Assembly (NCBI GenBank): GCA_031383555.1
Contig: JANMZR010000370.1
Location: 1 to 12,310, forward strand
DNA: 12,310 nt
Direction of reading: 5' to 3'
From: JANMZR01 sp031383555
GTDB lineage: Bacteria; Bacteroidota; Bacteroidia; Cytophagales; Spirosomataceae
A model generated the notes under the pieces. It ran no database searches. It had not been told where the DNA came from and saw only the letters and a list, made by a program, of their open reading frames with translations. Both the position numbers and the translations under genes were made by a program. Shown here in pieces: positions 1-7,438 of this stretch (position 1 is the stretch's first letter; each line of letters opens with the position of its first letter).

Positions 1-221
1 GAATTCATATCTACTGGCGAATCCCAAAATGATTTCATCCAATTAATACTATTTACTACCAACTTCTTTACAGGAAATCAAATTATTTTTGCAAAATTGT
101 TATGCATGCATACTATTTTTTTATAACTTCACATTCTCAAATTTAAGCCTATAGCTTGAGTTTCGATTAAGTATTAAAAAAACAATAAAATAACCCATCA
201 CATAAATTAAAATTTACAATA
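1..221. other. Upstream gap before the beta-oxidation gene
   Basis: AT-rich sequence with no convincing gene. On the minus strand an ATG at 38-36 opens a frame (MKSFWDSPVDMN) that runs off the left edge after 12 codons. It could be the start of a divergently transcribed gene, but it is too short to judge. A TATTTTTG at 84-91 fits the Bacteroidota -7 pattern, but no TTTG sits at the right distance upstream, so I do not call a promoter. The window begins with GAATTC, an EcoRI site, which may be chance. Confidence 0.4.
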
Positions 222-2372
222 ATGGTAAATTATAAAATAGAGAAAAATGTTGCGATTTTAAGTTGGAATGTGGCTAATCAGCCCATGAACGTACTCAATG
301 AGGAGTCAACAACTGCTTTTGCTGCAGCCTTACAAAAAGCCTATACCGACCCTGAAGCCAAAGGAATTATCATCACTTCAGAGCGACCAGAGTTTGTTGC
401 TGGGGCCGATTTGAAAATGATTTTGAAAGCAAACAGTCAAGGTCCTGCTAAAATGCTAGAAATTATTACTTCGTTACAACAAGTAATGCGTGGTATTGAA
501 ACAAATGGCAAACCAGCTGTAGCCTGTATAAATGGTACAGCATTAGGTGGGGGTTATGAAATAGCCTTGGCTTGCCATTACCGTATTGCATTAAACAATC
601 CAAAAACTCAAATTGGCCAACCTGAAGTGTTAGTAGGTTTGCTACCTGGCTCAGGTGGCACACAACGCTTACCCCGAATGATTGGGATGGAAGCCGCAGC
701 TCCTTTATTAATGGAGGGAAAAAAGGTGTCTCCAAAGGAAGCGTTAGGTATTGGAATGATAAATGAATTGGCAGATACACCAGAGCAAATGATGGAAAAA
801 GCTTTTGCTTGGATTGCCGCCAACCCGGCCCCACTACAACCTTGGGATGAATTGAAAAAAGGCAAAATAGTAGCCAGAGAAAACTTTAGAGTGCCAAAAG
901 GAAATGTGCAATCGCCGCAAGGTATGCAACTTTTTATGGCAGGAACAGCGTTGATGATGGACAAAAGCAAGGGAAATTACCCTGCTCCATTGGAAATTAT
1001 GAGCTGTGTTTACGAAGGCCTACAGGTGAATTTAGATAGAGGTTTAGTGGTGGAAGCCCGTCATTTTGCAAAAGTTGCCATGAGTCCAACCGCTAAAAAC
1101 TTGATAAGAACCATGTTTTTTGGTTTGAATGAAGTAAATAAGGGAATTTCTCGACCAAAAGATCAGCCAGCAACAGACGTGAAAAAATTAGGAATACTAG
1201 GCGCTGGCATGATGGGAGCAGGTATTGCATACGTATCGGCAATGGCTGGTATTGAGGTAATATTAAAAGATATTTCGCTTGAGAATGCCGAAAAAGGTAA
1301 AGACTATTCTCGAAATCTATTGAAAAAAGCAATGGATCGTGGTAAAATGGATCAAGCCAAGGCTGATGGTATACTGGCAAGAATAAAGCCGACTGAAACC
1401 TATGCTGATATTGATGGTGCCGATTTGATAATTGAAGCTGTATTTGAAAACCGTGAGTTAAAGGCAACTGTAACCAAAGATTCAGAGCCGCATTTAAATT
1501 CCACAGGAGTTTTTGGTTCAAATACATCGACTTTACCAATATCAGGTTTGGCCGAAGCCTCTATAAATCCAGCGAAATTTATTGGGATTCATTTTTTCTC
1601 ACCTGTTGATAAAATGCAATTGGTTGAGTTAATTATGGGTAAGCAAACCTCAGACTATGCTTTGGCTTTGGCTGTTGATTATGTGAAAAAAATCAGAAAA
1701 ACACCAATTGTAGTAAACGACAGTCGTGGTTTTTATACTTCTAGAGTTTTCAGTACTTATACCGACGAAGGCATACGCTTAATGAAAGATGGCGTAAATC
1801 CAATGATTATTGAAAATGTGGCCAAAAATATGGGTATGCCCGTTGGCCCATTGGCAGTAGCGGATGAGGTTGCCTTGGATTTAGCTTATAAAATTGCAGG
1901 CGCAGCAGTTAAAGACGGTGTATTGCCAGAAAGCGATACAACTTATCAAATTTCGAAGCAATTTACGGAAATGGGTCGATTGGGCAAAAAAGCAAAAGCA
2001 GGCTTCTATGAATATCCAGAGGCTCCAGCAAAAAAATTCCTTTGGCCAGAACTAGCTAATATGTTCCCAATTTCAGCTGAACAGCCTCCGGTTGACGATA
2101 TTAAAAACAGATTATTCTATCGTCAGGTTTTAGAAACTGTAAAATGTTGGGAAGAAGGCGTAATTCGCACCAAATTAGATGCTGATTTAGGTTCAATATT
2201 CGCTTGGGGTTTCCCTCCTTATATGGGTGGAACACTTTCATTTGTTGATACCGTTGGCATTAAAGCCTTTGTTGCTGAGGCAGATAGATTGGCTGGAATT
2301 TATGGCGATCGTTTTAAACCAACTGATAAATTGAGAACAATGGCCGCAGAAGGAAAAGGCTTTTATGAGTAA
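222..2372 (+). CDS. fadJ: Bifunctional enoyl-CoA hydratase / 3-hydroxyacyl-CoA dehydrogenase (fatty acid beta-oxidation alpha subunit)
   Basis: This 716-residue cytoplasmic protein carries out two steps of fatty acid beta-oxidation: hydration of trans-2-enoyl-CoA and NAD-dependent oxidation of the 3-hydroxyacyl-CoA. The N-terminal crotonase domain (about 1-190) has the oxyanion-hole segments EFVAGADLK (57-65) and LGGGYE (108-113). The two expected catalytic glutamates are E113 and E135, the latter in GQPE. The dehydrogenase part starts near 322 with the Rossmann motif GAGMMG (327-332). It holds the catalytic dyad H457 (in GIHFFSP) and E469 (in MQLVE), with S433 and N499 also in conserved positions, and the C-terminal helical domain follows to the end. 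The length matches E. coli FadJ (about 714) slightly better than FadB. The thiolase partner (fadA/fadI) is not adjacent, and a strong terminator follows, so the gene is probably monocistronic. The family is certain; fadJ versus fadB naming is not. Confidence 0.95.
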   Translation: MVNYKIEKNVAILSWNVANQPMNVLNEESTTAFAAALQKAYTDPEAKGIIITSERPEFVAGADLKMILKANSQGPAKMLEIITSLQQVMRGIETNGKPAVACINGTALGGGYEIALACHYRIALNNPKTQIGQPEVLVGLLPGSGGTQRLPRMIGMEAAAPLLMEGKKVSPKEALGIGMINELADTPEQMMEKAFAWIAANPAPLQPWDELKKGKIVARENFRVPKGNVQSPQGMQLFMAGTALMMDKSKGNYPAPLEIMSCVYEGLQVNLDRGLVVEARHFAKVAMSPTAKNLIRTMFFGLNEVNKGISRPKDQPATDVKKLGILGAGMMGAGIAYVSAMAGIEVILKDISLENAEKGKDYSRNLLKKAMDRGKMDQAKADGILARIKPTETYADIDGADLIIEAVFENRELKATVTKDSEPHLNSTGVFGSNTSTLPISGLAEASINPAKFIGIHFFSPVDKMQLVELIMGKQTSDYALALAVDYVKKIRKTPIVVNDSRGFYTSRVFSTYTDEGIRLMKDGVNPMIIENVAKNMGMPVGPLAVADEVALDLAYKIAGAAVKDGVLPESDTTYQISKQFTEMGRLGKKAKAGFYEYPEAPAKKFLWPELANMFPISAEQPPVDDIKNRLFYRQVLETVKCWEEGVIRTKLDADLGSIFAWGFPPYMGGTLSFVDTVGIKAFVAEADRLAGIYGDRFKPTDKLRTMAAEGKGFYE

Positions 2373-2393
2373 AAAAGAATAATATTTTTATTG

Positions 2394-2426
2394 AAGTCGG
2401 TAAATTTAATATTTATCGACTTTTTT
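2394..2426 (+). terminator. Intrinsic terminator after fadJ
   Basis: Arms AAGTCGGTAAAT (2394-2405) and ATTTATCGACTT (2411-2422) form a 12-bp stem with one G-T pair. The loop is TTAAT, and six T follow from 2421. It lies 22 bp after the fadJ stop, as expected for rho-independent termination. Confidence 0.88.
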
Positions 2427-2471
2427 GTTTTGTTAATTCGAGGAAATACAAAATAATTTTGAAGCGAATAT

Positions 2472-2644
2472 TGGCTATAAATACATAAAGCCCGTCACCA
2501 AAGGCTGGTGTATGATGGCTATAAATGAATAAAGCCCGTTACCAAAGGCTGGTATGATGGCTATAAATGAATAAAGCCCGTCACCAATGGCTGGGTATAA
2601 TGGCTATAAATGAATAAAGCCCGTCACCAAAGGTATCGGGCTTT
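2472..2644. repeat. Four tandem ~43-bp units ending in a hairpin
   Basis: Direct head-to-tail repeats begin with TGGCTATAAAT at 2472, 2516, 2558 and 2601. The first three units are 44, 42 and 43 bp long; the fourth shares the first ~30 bases and then diverges. Each unit contains AAAGCCCG (2487-2494, 2531-2538, 2573-2580, 2616-2623) followed by T(C/T)ACCAA. Units 1-3 continue with a GGCTGG segment. Unit 4 instead runs into CGGGCTTT (2637-2644), the exact complement of AAAGCCCG. Unit lengths are not multiples of three, there are no spacers, and no reading frame crosses the array, so it is neither coding nor CRISPR. It looks like serial duplication of the left half of a terminator-like hairpin. 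Confidence 0.9.
2616..2644. terminator. Terminator-like hairpin in the last repeat unit
   Basis: AAAGCCCG (2616-2623) pairs perfectly with CGGGCTTT (2637-2644). Inside, ACC (2626-2628) pairs with GGT (2632-2634) around an AAA loop, separated from the outer stem by a 2x2 mismatch. A GC core flanked by A and T resembles intrinsic terminators common in Bacteroidota. The T run is short on both strands (TTT then ACAC on plus, TTTATTCATTT on minus). Because fadJ already has a terminator upstream, the role here is unclear. Confidence 0.55.
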
Positions 2645-3061
2645 ACACAGCTTCAATCTGAACCACTAGAATTGTGCTGCTTGTCTTTATAAATTAACTG
2701 ATTGCTCAGCAGATTATTTCATTGATTAATTGTAAGACAAAAATACTGTTGTTACATCAATTTTCCAAAATATTATGATTAATTTTTTCTAAAATACTAT
2801 ATTTAACGGAAAAATAAAGAATTTGGAAACAATTTAATAGTAAAACAATTATTTTTTGAAACTTCTAATACCAAAATATATTTTGTATTTTTCTCAAAAA
2901 AAGGAAGATTCAAAGCTATTCTAAAAGAATTTGAATTAATTTTGTAATTGAGTCATATGACAAAGGAAGGAAGGTGTTTTCAAAAGCGCTTTAAGTTTTA
3001 AAAAAAGAAATTCTAAGTATTTTCTTAAAAAAATATGAATCAAAAGTCAAATTTTATTTAG
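2645..3061. other. Gene-free region with the nuoI leader
   Basis: About 417 bp of very AT-rich DNA with no gene I can support on either strand. It contains the candidate promoter at 2855-2885. The predicted leader downstream of it is about 170 nt long and carries a palindrome TCATATGA (2953-2960) and a 14-codon ORF at 2957-3001 with no supporting evidence. An 8-codon ORF (MNQKSNFI) at 3035-3061 has its TAG directly abutting the nuoI ATG and in the same frame. No recognisable riboswitch or tRNA fold was seen. Confidence 0.5.
2855..2885 (+). promoter_or_regulatory. nuoI: Candidate Bacteroidota-type promoter for nuoIJ
   Basis: TTTG at 2855-2858 is followed after exactly 19 bases by ATATTTTG at 2878-2885. 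This is close to the Bacteroidota primary sigma consensus TTTG-N19-TAnnTTTG, with the T and A of the -7 element reversed. Transcription would start near 2892, giving a leader of about 170 nt before the nuoI ATG. The region is AT-rich, so a chance match is possible. Confidence 0.4.
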
Positions 3062-3580
3062 ATGAAATTAAGTAACAAATCGAAAGTACTAGAGCAAGGA
3101 GAATTAACGCTTGCCGAACGATTGTATTTGCCAGCAATTGTAGGCGGACTTGCCACTACACTAAAACATTTTTTCAAAAAAGGTGTAACTATCAGGTACC
3201 CTGAAGTAAAAAGATATTTAGGGCCTGTATTTCGTGGCCAGCATATACTTAAAAAAGATGAGGAAGGTCGTGAAAGATGTACCGCTTGTGGCTTATGTGC
3301 TGTTGCATGTCCTGCGGAAGCAATCTCAATGGTAGCCGATGAACGAAAAAAAGGGGAGGAAAATTTATATCGAGAAGAAAAATATGCTAAGGTATATGAG
3401 ATAAATATGCTTAGGTGTATTTTTTGTGGCTTATGCGAGGAGGCGTGTCCCAAAGAAGCTATTTACTTAAGGCACGATAAAATGGTAACTGTTTTTGAAA
3501 GCCGCTCTGAAGTAATATATGGGAAAGATAAATTAGTTGAAGACATGAGTGATCGGTATTTGCGTGATGGTTGGAAGTAG
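3062..3580 (+). CDS. nuoI: NADH-quinone oxidoreductase subunit I (4Fe-4S ferredoxin-like)
   Basis: NuoI is the membrane-adjacent iron-sulfur subunit of respiratory complex I. It carries clusters N6a and N6b, which pass electrons towards the quinone site. The 172-residue protein has two complete CxxCxxCxxxCP motifs: C73, C76, C79, C83 (CTACGLCAVACP) and C119, C122, C125, C129 (CIFCGLCEEACP). Conserved family text lies around these, such as FRGQHILKKDEEGRERC and GEENLYREEKYA. An in-frame TAG directly precedes the ATG, which fixes the start, and the N-terminus MKLSNKSK agrees with what I recall of related proteins. nuoJ follows after 52 bp on the same strand. The usual upstream neighbour nuoH is absent: instead there is about 690 bp of non-coding DNA. 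The pair therefore appears detached from the main nuo cluster. Confidence 0.96.
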   Translation: MKLSNKSKVLEQGELTLAERLYLPAIVGGLATTLKHFFKKGVTIRYPEVKRYLGPVFRGQHILKKDEEGRERCTACGLCAVACPAEAISMVADERKKGEENLYREEKYAKVYEINMLRCIFCGLCEEACPKEAIYLRHDKMVTVFESRSEVIYGKDKLVEDMSDRYLRDGWK

Positions 3581-3632
3581 AACTGAATCCTTAATTATAA
3601 AATTATAGCATTAAAATTTAAAGTAAATTAAT

Positions 3633-4133
3633 ATGATTCATTGGTATATACTTACTGCCCTTACACTCACTGGTGCTTTATTTGTAATACTTGCAAAAAA
3701 CCCGATTTATAGTGTATTATCATTGGTTTTTACATTGTTTTGTATTTCGTTACATTACCTAATGCTTAACGCTCAGTTTTTGTTTGTGGTAAACATTGCG
3801 GTGTATGCTGGTGCAATAATGGTGCTTTTTCTATTTGTAATTATGATGCTTGACTTACGCAAAAACTTGCCAGATTCAAAATCTTTGGTCACAAAAATTG
3901 GTGGTGGTTTTACTGCTTTGGCACTCTTATCTGTTTTATTATTACTCTTAAGTAAAAATGAATTTGCCCCAAATCCAACGGCTGATAGTCAAATTGGGTT
4001 AGTTGGCAACTTAGGTATGGTTTTGTTTAACCAATATTTACTTCCTTTTGAATTAATTTCAATGTTGTTTTTTGTAGCAATGGTTGGCGCTATTTTACTC
4101 GGAAAAAGGGAGGCAGGGGAAAGAAATTTCTAA
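3633..4133 (+). CDS. nuoJ: NADH-quinone oxidoreductase subunit J (membrane arm)
   Basis: NuoJ is a small inner-membrane subunit of complex I, located near the quinone site and taking part in coupling electron transfer to proton pumping. The 166-residue protein has five hydrophobic segments, roughly 2-20, 27-46, 52-72, 91-107 and 138-157. This is the expected NuoJ topology. The third helix carries the family signature NIAVYAGAIMVLFLFVIMML (54-73). Y59 lies in the region known in complex I structures for the pi-bulge helix. The length is usual for Bacteroidota. It is probably co-transcribed with nuoI, 52 bp upstream. A terminator follows directly, and no nuoK is present where it would normally come next. 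Confidence 0.94.
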   Translation: MIHWYILTALTLTGALFVILAKNPIYSVLSLVFTLFCISLHYLMLNAQFLFVVNIAVYAGAIMVLFLFVIMMLDLRKNLPDSKSLVTKIGGGFTALALLSVLLLLLSKNEFAPNPTADSQIGLVGNLGMVLFNQYLLPFELISMLFFVAMVGAILLGKREAGERNF

Positions 4134-4158
4134 TTGCTCAAAGAAATATAAATTTATA

Positions 4159-4184
4159 AATGCCTCAAATGGGGCATTTTTTTT
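4159..4184. terminator. Bidirectional terminator between nuoJ and the convergent dehalogenase gene
   Basis: AATGCCTC (4159-4166) pairs with GGGGCATT (4171-4178), with one T-G pair, around an AAAT loop. A run of eight T (4177-4184) follows on the plus strand. The hairpin lies 25 bp after the nuoJ stop, and its T run overlaps the end of the minus-strand gene, whose stop is at 4185-4183. On the minus strand the hairpin is followed by TTTATAAATTT, so it may also serve the minus-strand transcript. Confidence 0.85.
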
Positions 4185-5076
4185 ATGAGTTTTTTAAAAA
4201 ATTAGCAATAATTTCTGCCCATTCCTCTCCTTTATCTTCTTGCAAAAAATGGCCCGCATTTTTAATCGTAGTATGATTTTGTCCCTTAGCACCAGGTATT
4301 AATGATTGAAAAACTTTATCGCCTCCCCGTGTAATGGGGTCATTATCTGAAAAACACGTTAAAAAAGGCTTTTGCCAGTTCATTAATAGTTTCCAAGCTA
4401 CCTTATTTGCATTGGAGGCGGGGTCTTCGGGACTAATTGGAACTAATTTCGGGAATATTCGGGCAGCTTCTTTATAACTTTCATCAGGAAATGGTGCATC
4501 GTATGCGGCGATTTCTGACGCTGATAATTGTCTATTGGTGGCTCCATTAACAATAATTCCAACTGGGAATACAGCCACTGTTGTTGCAAAACTCCGCCAT
4601 TTCATAAAAGCCTCATTAGCAGGTATTTCACCAGTAGGTAAAAAAGTATTAGCCGCCACTATGGCACTGAATCTTTCAGTATTTTCGGCAGCTAATCTAA
4701 TACCCAAAAGCCCTCCCCAATCTTGACAAACTAGCGTAATATTTTGTAAATTAAGCTTTTGTATAAATTTGGTAAGCCAATTGATATGGCTTTGATACGA
4801 ATAAGCTTCTTGAGAGTCATATTTATCTGATTTGCCAAAACCTATTAAATCGGGTGCAATTACTCGATGCCCAGCGGCAACTAAAATAGGTATCATTTTT
4901 CGGTATAAATATGACCAAGTGGGCTCTCCATGTATCATTAAAATGGTCGAATGCTCATTTTCCCCCTCGTCAACATAATGCATCTCTAAATTGGCTTCCA
5001 ATTTTAAATAGTTGGGTGAAAATGGATAATCAACTAAGTTTTCAAACCTTGATAATGGCGTTTTTAATGTTTTCAT
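4183..5076 (-). CDS. Haloalkane dehalogenase, HLD-I (DhlA/DhmA) type alpha/beta hydrolase
   Basis: Haloalkane dehalogenases hydrolyse carbon-halogen bonds to give an alcohol, halide and a proton. The 297-residue protein shows the hallmark HGEPTWSYLYR (49-59) and the nucleophile elbow CQDWGG with D119 and W120. H276 lies in GHFLQE, and D246 in FSDNDPIT is the likely acid. In the cap domain, W160 (FMKWRSFA) lines up by eye with the second halide-binding tryptophan of DhlA. An Asp-His-Asp plus Trp-Trp set with E51 in HGE is the known HLD-I pattern. No signal peptide is visible, so it is cytoplasmic. The N-terminus MKTLKTPLSRFENLVDYPF matches the usual start of this subfamily. It is the last gene of a minus-strand run, 12 bp after the phosphatase gene. 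The natural substrate is unknown; an epoxide hydrolase or other esterase activity is less likely given the tryptophan pair. Confidence 0.85.
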   Translation of the reverse strand: MKTLKTPLSRFENLVDYPFSPNYLKLEANLEMHYVDEGENEHSTILMIHGEPTWSYLYRKMIPILVAAGHRVIAPDLIGFGKSDKYDSQEAYSYQSHINWLTKFIQKLNLQNITLVCQDWGGLLGIRLAAENTERFSAIVAANTFLPTGEIPANEAFMKWRSFATTVAVFPVGIIVNGATNRQLSASEIAAYDAPFPDESYKEAARIFPKLVPISPEDPASNANKVAWKLLMNWQKPFLTCFSDNDPITRGGDKVFQSLIPGAKGQNHTTIKNAGHFLQEDKGEEWAEIIANFLKNS

Positions 5077-5088
5077 AGTTAAGCCAAA

Positions 5089-7416
5089 TTATTGAATGAT
5101 AAAATTACCAAATATTTTTTTGCCATTATTTACAAACTCCACAAAATATAATCCTTTGGAAAGAGAACTCAAATCTATATAATTCTTCCCTTTTAAAAGT
5201 TTTGTTGAGAAGGATAATTGTGCCGCTGAGTTAAATATATTTGCAGGGCTTTCAATAGCGGTACCTATTTCAATTACCAAACTATTTGATGTTGGGTTTG
5301 GGTATATTTTAATACCAAACTGCTCTAATTCAAGTGATAAAGGCGCTAGAACGGTTACTTTTCTATTAGTAATTTCACCTTCACTACATACATTTTTTAC
5401 TGATAATATTTCATAGTTTTCAGAGGAAATAGGCTTTAATTTAAATTCAACTTTTTCTTGATTGGTAACTAAAGATTTATTTTCAAAGCTCACTAAATAC
5501 TCAATAGGAAATGTTCCTTTAAAGTTCAAGTTAAGGGTAATTTCGGATTGGAATTGAATAATCGACTCATTTGTAAAACCAACTGTTGCTGGTATATTAA
5601 TTACAAAATTGGGTGATTCAATTAACTTAAATAAATCGGAGTTTGGTACAATACGAAGGCGATAAAAATTCCCCTCTGGTGCATTTTTTGGTATATTTAT
5701 TTTAAATTGTTTTTCCGTAATCTCTTGTGACACCAAAGGTTTTGAAAACGATCCATCTTTATCCGAAAGTTCAATTTTATATTTCCATTTTTCAAAATTG
5801 GTATTTGTAATTTCTACAAATCCTTGAATAGTTTTACCCGTACAGTAAGTAAAATTTTCAGATAATTTGGCCTCAATTATGGGTTGTGCAGCTACAGTAA
5901 TTTCAAATTTATCTTCTAAAAACCCTAAAGAATCTTTTACAGAATAGGTTGTATTATTTAAAGGACTAATTTCAATTTCCGCTTTATTTTTCACGCCATT
6001 CGACCAAACATAGTTACCTGGCCAAGAGGCCTTTATCTCTACTTTTTCGCCATATTCTAAATTTATTTTCGTTACCTTATTAACATTTTTAAACATAGTA
6101 AACCGGTCTCTTACAACTCCATCAGCACAAAGCCATTCGCAATCAAGCCTATTGTCCTCAATTTTTAAAGCAAGTGAGCCTCCAGTAATCAGATTAGAAT
6201 AGTAGGAAGTTGGGTGTTGCGGATCATTCAGTCTGAGTGCCAATATGGGTTCCAACCTTCCGAATGTACCAGCCACAACATAAGTAGTACCATTTGTTTT
6301 ATTAATTATTGGCGGTTCGTTTTTTAGATATTTTCCCGAATTTTTATTGACAATTTGGTAACTGGGATCGAAAAATTGTGATTGTGCCAAATGATCTTGA
6401 ATTAGGTACGACCGCTCATATATATGACTATGGCCATTCAATACCAGATCCACTTTGTATGTATCAAAAACTGGCACCAAAGTTTCTCTTAAAAGCCTAA
6501 GCTCTTCTTCAATATCAGAGTCGTGCCCACGCTTGGTATATGGAGGATGGTGGAAAAACACAACAGTCCAAAGCGATTTATTCGCTTTTAAATCTCTAAT
6601 AAGCCATTGATATTGAGCACCTTTAGTATTATACAATCGATAAATACCCTCATCCATTCCATAGGAATCGAGGTTTATAAAATGGGTATTGCCGTAATCA
6701 AAAGAATAAAAGGCTTTAGTGCCAGAAGGTATTCCACCTGCTTCACCATTTATGGCGGGGGAAGTAATTTTTAATAAATTTACATCTCTTGTTTTTTGTT
6801 GGTTGGCCTGATCCTCATCAAACTCATGATTGCCAAGAGCAGCCGCAAAAGGGACATGATTCATTATTTGTGGCCCGTAAAAATCAAAAATACTATTTTG
6901 TAGGGTATTGTCACGGTCGCCACCATAGCCAGCATCGCCCAGCCAAAGCCATAAATCAGTGTTAAAATTTTTGCTGTAGTTGAGATAAGAATCTCGAACC
7001 TGTGTTTGATTAGTCAAATATACTTGATTGGAAATATCGGCAAAGTCGCCGCCTGCCCAAATTCTAATTGGCCTCTTCGATGTATTGTTTGGTGCAGTTA
7101 TAAAATAATTGTTATTTGACTTGGACAATAATGTGTTTTCTGACCAAACTTCGTAAAAGTATTTTGTATTGGCTTCTAAATTTGATAATTTAACAATATG
7201 CTCATTTGTTAAGGTATTGTCGTTAACTGATTGATTTAAATTGACTTGCGAAATGCCAAAAATGATTTTACTGGCACTGTTTTGTTCGGTTCGCCAACGA
7301 ATAACTATACTATTTGTGGTTGGCTGTTGTAAATATGGCCCACGAACCAGATTTTGTCCAAAGGTAACTTTTGATAAAAATAATAGAATTACCACATACT
7401 TTTTGCCAAAAAACAT
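5089..7416 (-). CDS. Secreted purple acid phosphatase-like metallophosphoesterase with T9SS sorting domain
   Basis: This 775-residue protein is probably a phosphate-releasing hydrolase, exported through Sec and then the type IX secretion system. A signal peptide covers about 1-20 (cleavage near FG|QN). Residues 22-110 resemble the fibronectin-like N-terminal domain of purple acid phosphatases (VRGPYLQQPT). The catalytic domain (about 117-440) has all five metal-binding blocks: D124 (GGDFAD), D161 and Y164 (GDAGY), N196 and H197 (GNHE), H289 (VFFHH), and H329 and H331 (NGHSHIYE). One or two Ig/PKD-like beta modules follow (about 446-690). A T9SS type A sorting domain begins near 697 (IKIYPNPTSN, ending GNFIIQ), which anchors or releases the enzyme at the surface. 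It lies 22 bp after the DUF6580-like gene and 12 bp before the dehalogenase gene. The substrate is not determinable; a phosphodiesterase role is possible. Confidence 0.9.
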   Translation of the reverse strand: MFFGKKYVVILLFLSKVTFGQNLVRGPYLQQPTTNSIVIRWRTEQNSASKIIFGISQVNLNQSVNDNTLTNEHIVKLSNLEANTKYFYEVWSENTLLSKSNNNYFITAPNNTSKRPIRIWAGGDFADISNQVYLTNQTQVRDSYLNYSKNFNTDLWLWLGDAGYGGDRDNTLQNSIFDFYGPQIMNHVPFAAALGNHEFDEDQANQQKTRDVNLLKITSPAINGEAGGIPSGTKAFYSFDYGNTHFINLDSYGMDEGIYRLYNTKGAQYQWLIRDLKANKSLWTVVFFHHPPYTKRGHDSDIEEELRLLRETLVPVFDTYKVDLVLNGHSHIYERSYLIQDHLAQSQFFDPSYQIVNKNSGKYLKNEPPIINKTNGTTYVVAGTFGRLEPILALRLNDPQHPTSYYSNLITGGSLALKIEDNRLDCEWLCADGVVRDRFTMFKNVNKVTKINLEYGEKVEIKASWPGNYVWSNGVKNKAEIEISPLNNTTYSVKDSLGFLEDKFEITVAAQPIIEAKLSENFTYCTGKTIQGFVEITNTNFEKWKYKIELSDKDGSFSKPLVSQEITEKQFKINIPKNAPEGNFYRLRIVPNSDLFKLIESPNFVINIPATVGFTNESIIQFQSEITLNLNFKGTFPIEYLVSFENKSLVTNQEKVEFKLKPISSENYEILSVKNVCSEGEITNRKVTVLAPLSLELEQFGIKIYPNPTSNSLVIEIGTAIESPANIFNSAAQLSFSTKLLKGKNYIDLSSLSKGLYFVEFVNNGKKIFGNFIIQ

Positions 7417-7438
7417 TGCGTAGGCTTTTATGAGGTTA

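Noticed and set aside
1..6. GAATTC at the very start as a cloning junction
   Set aside because: A single six-base site occurs often by chance, and no vector sequence is seen.
1..38. Minus-strand open frame (MKSFWDSPVDMN) running off the left edge
   Set aside because: Only 12 codons are visible with no recognisable family; it may be a real divergent gene start but cannot be supported.
466..1539. Minus-strand ORFs of 120-148 codons opposite the beta-oxidation gene
   Set aside because: They lie entirely within fadJ, overlap each other, and have low-complexity composition typical of antisense shadows.
2472..2644. CRISPR-like array
   Set aside because: Units are contiguous with no unique spacers, no cas genes are nearby, and unit lengths vary by small indels.
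2957..3001. 14-codon ORF (MTKEGRCFQKRFKF) in the nuoI leader
   Set aside because: Too short, no homology recognised, and AT-rich DNA gives such ORFs by chance.
3058..3453. 131-codon minus-strand ORF opposite nuoI
   Set aside because: It is antisense to a clear nuoI with both ferredoxin motifs; its repeats (GHASSHKPQ, GHATAHKPQ) are just the complement of the two cysteine motifs.
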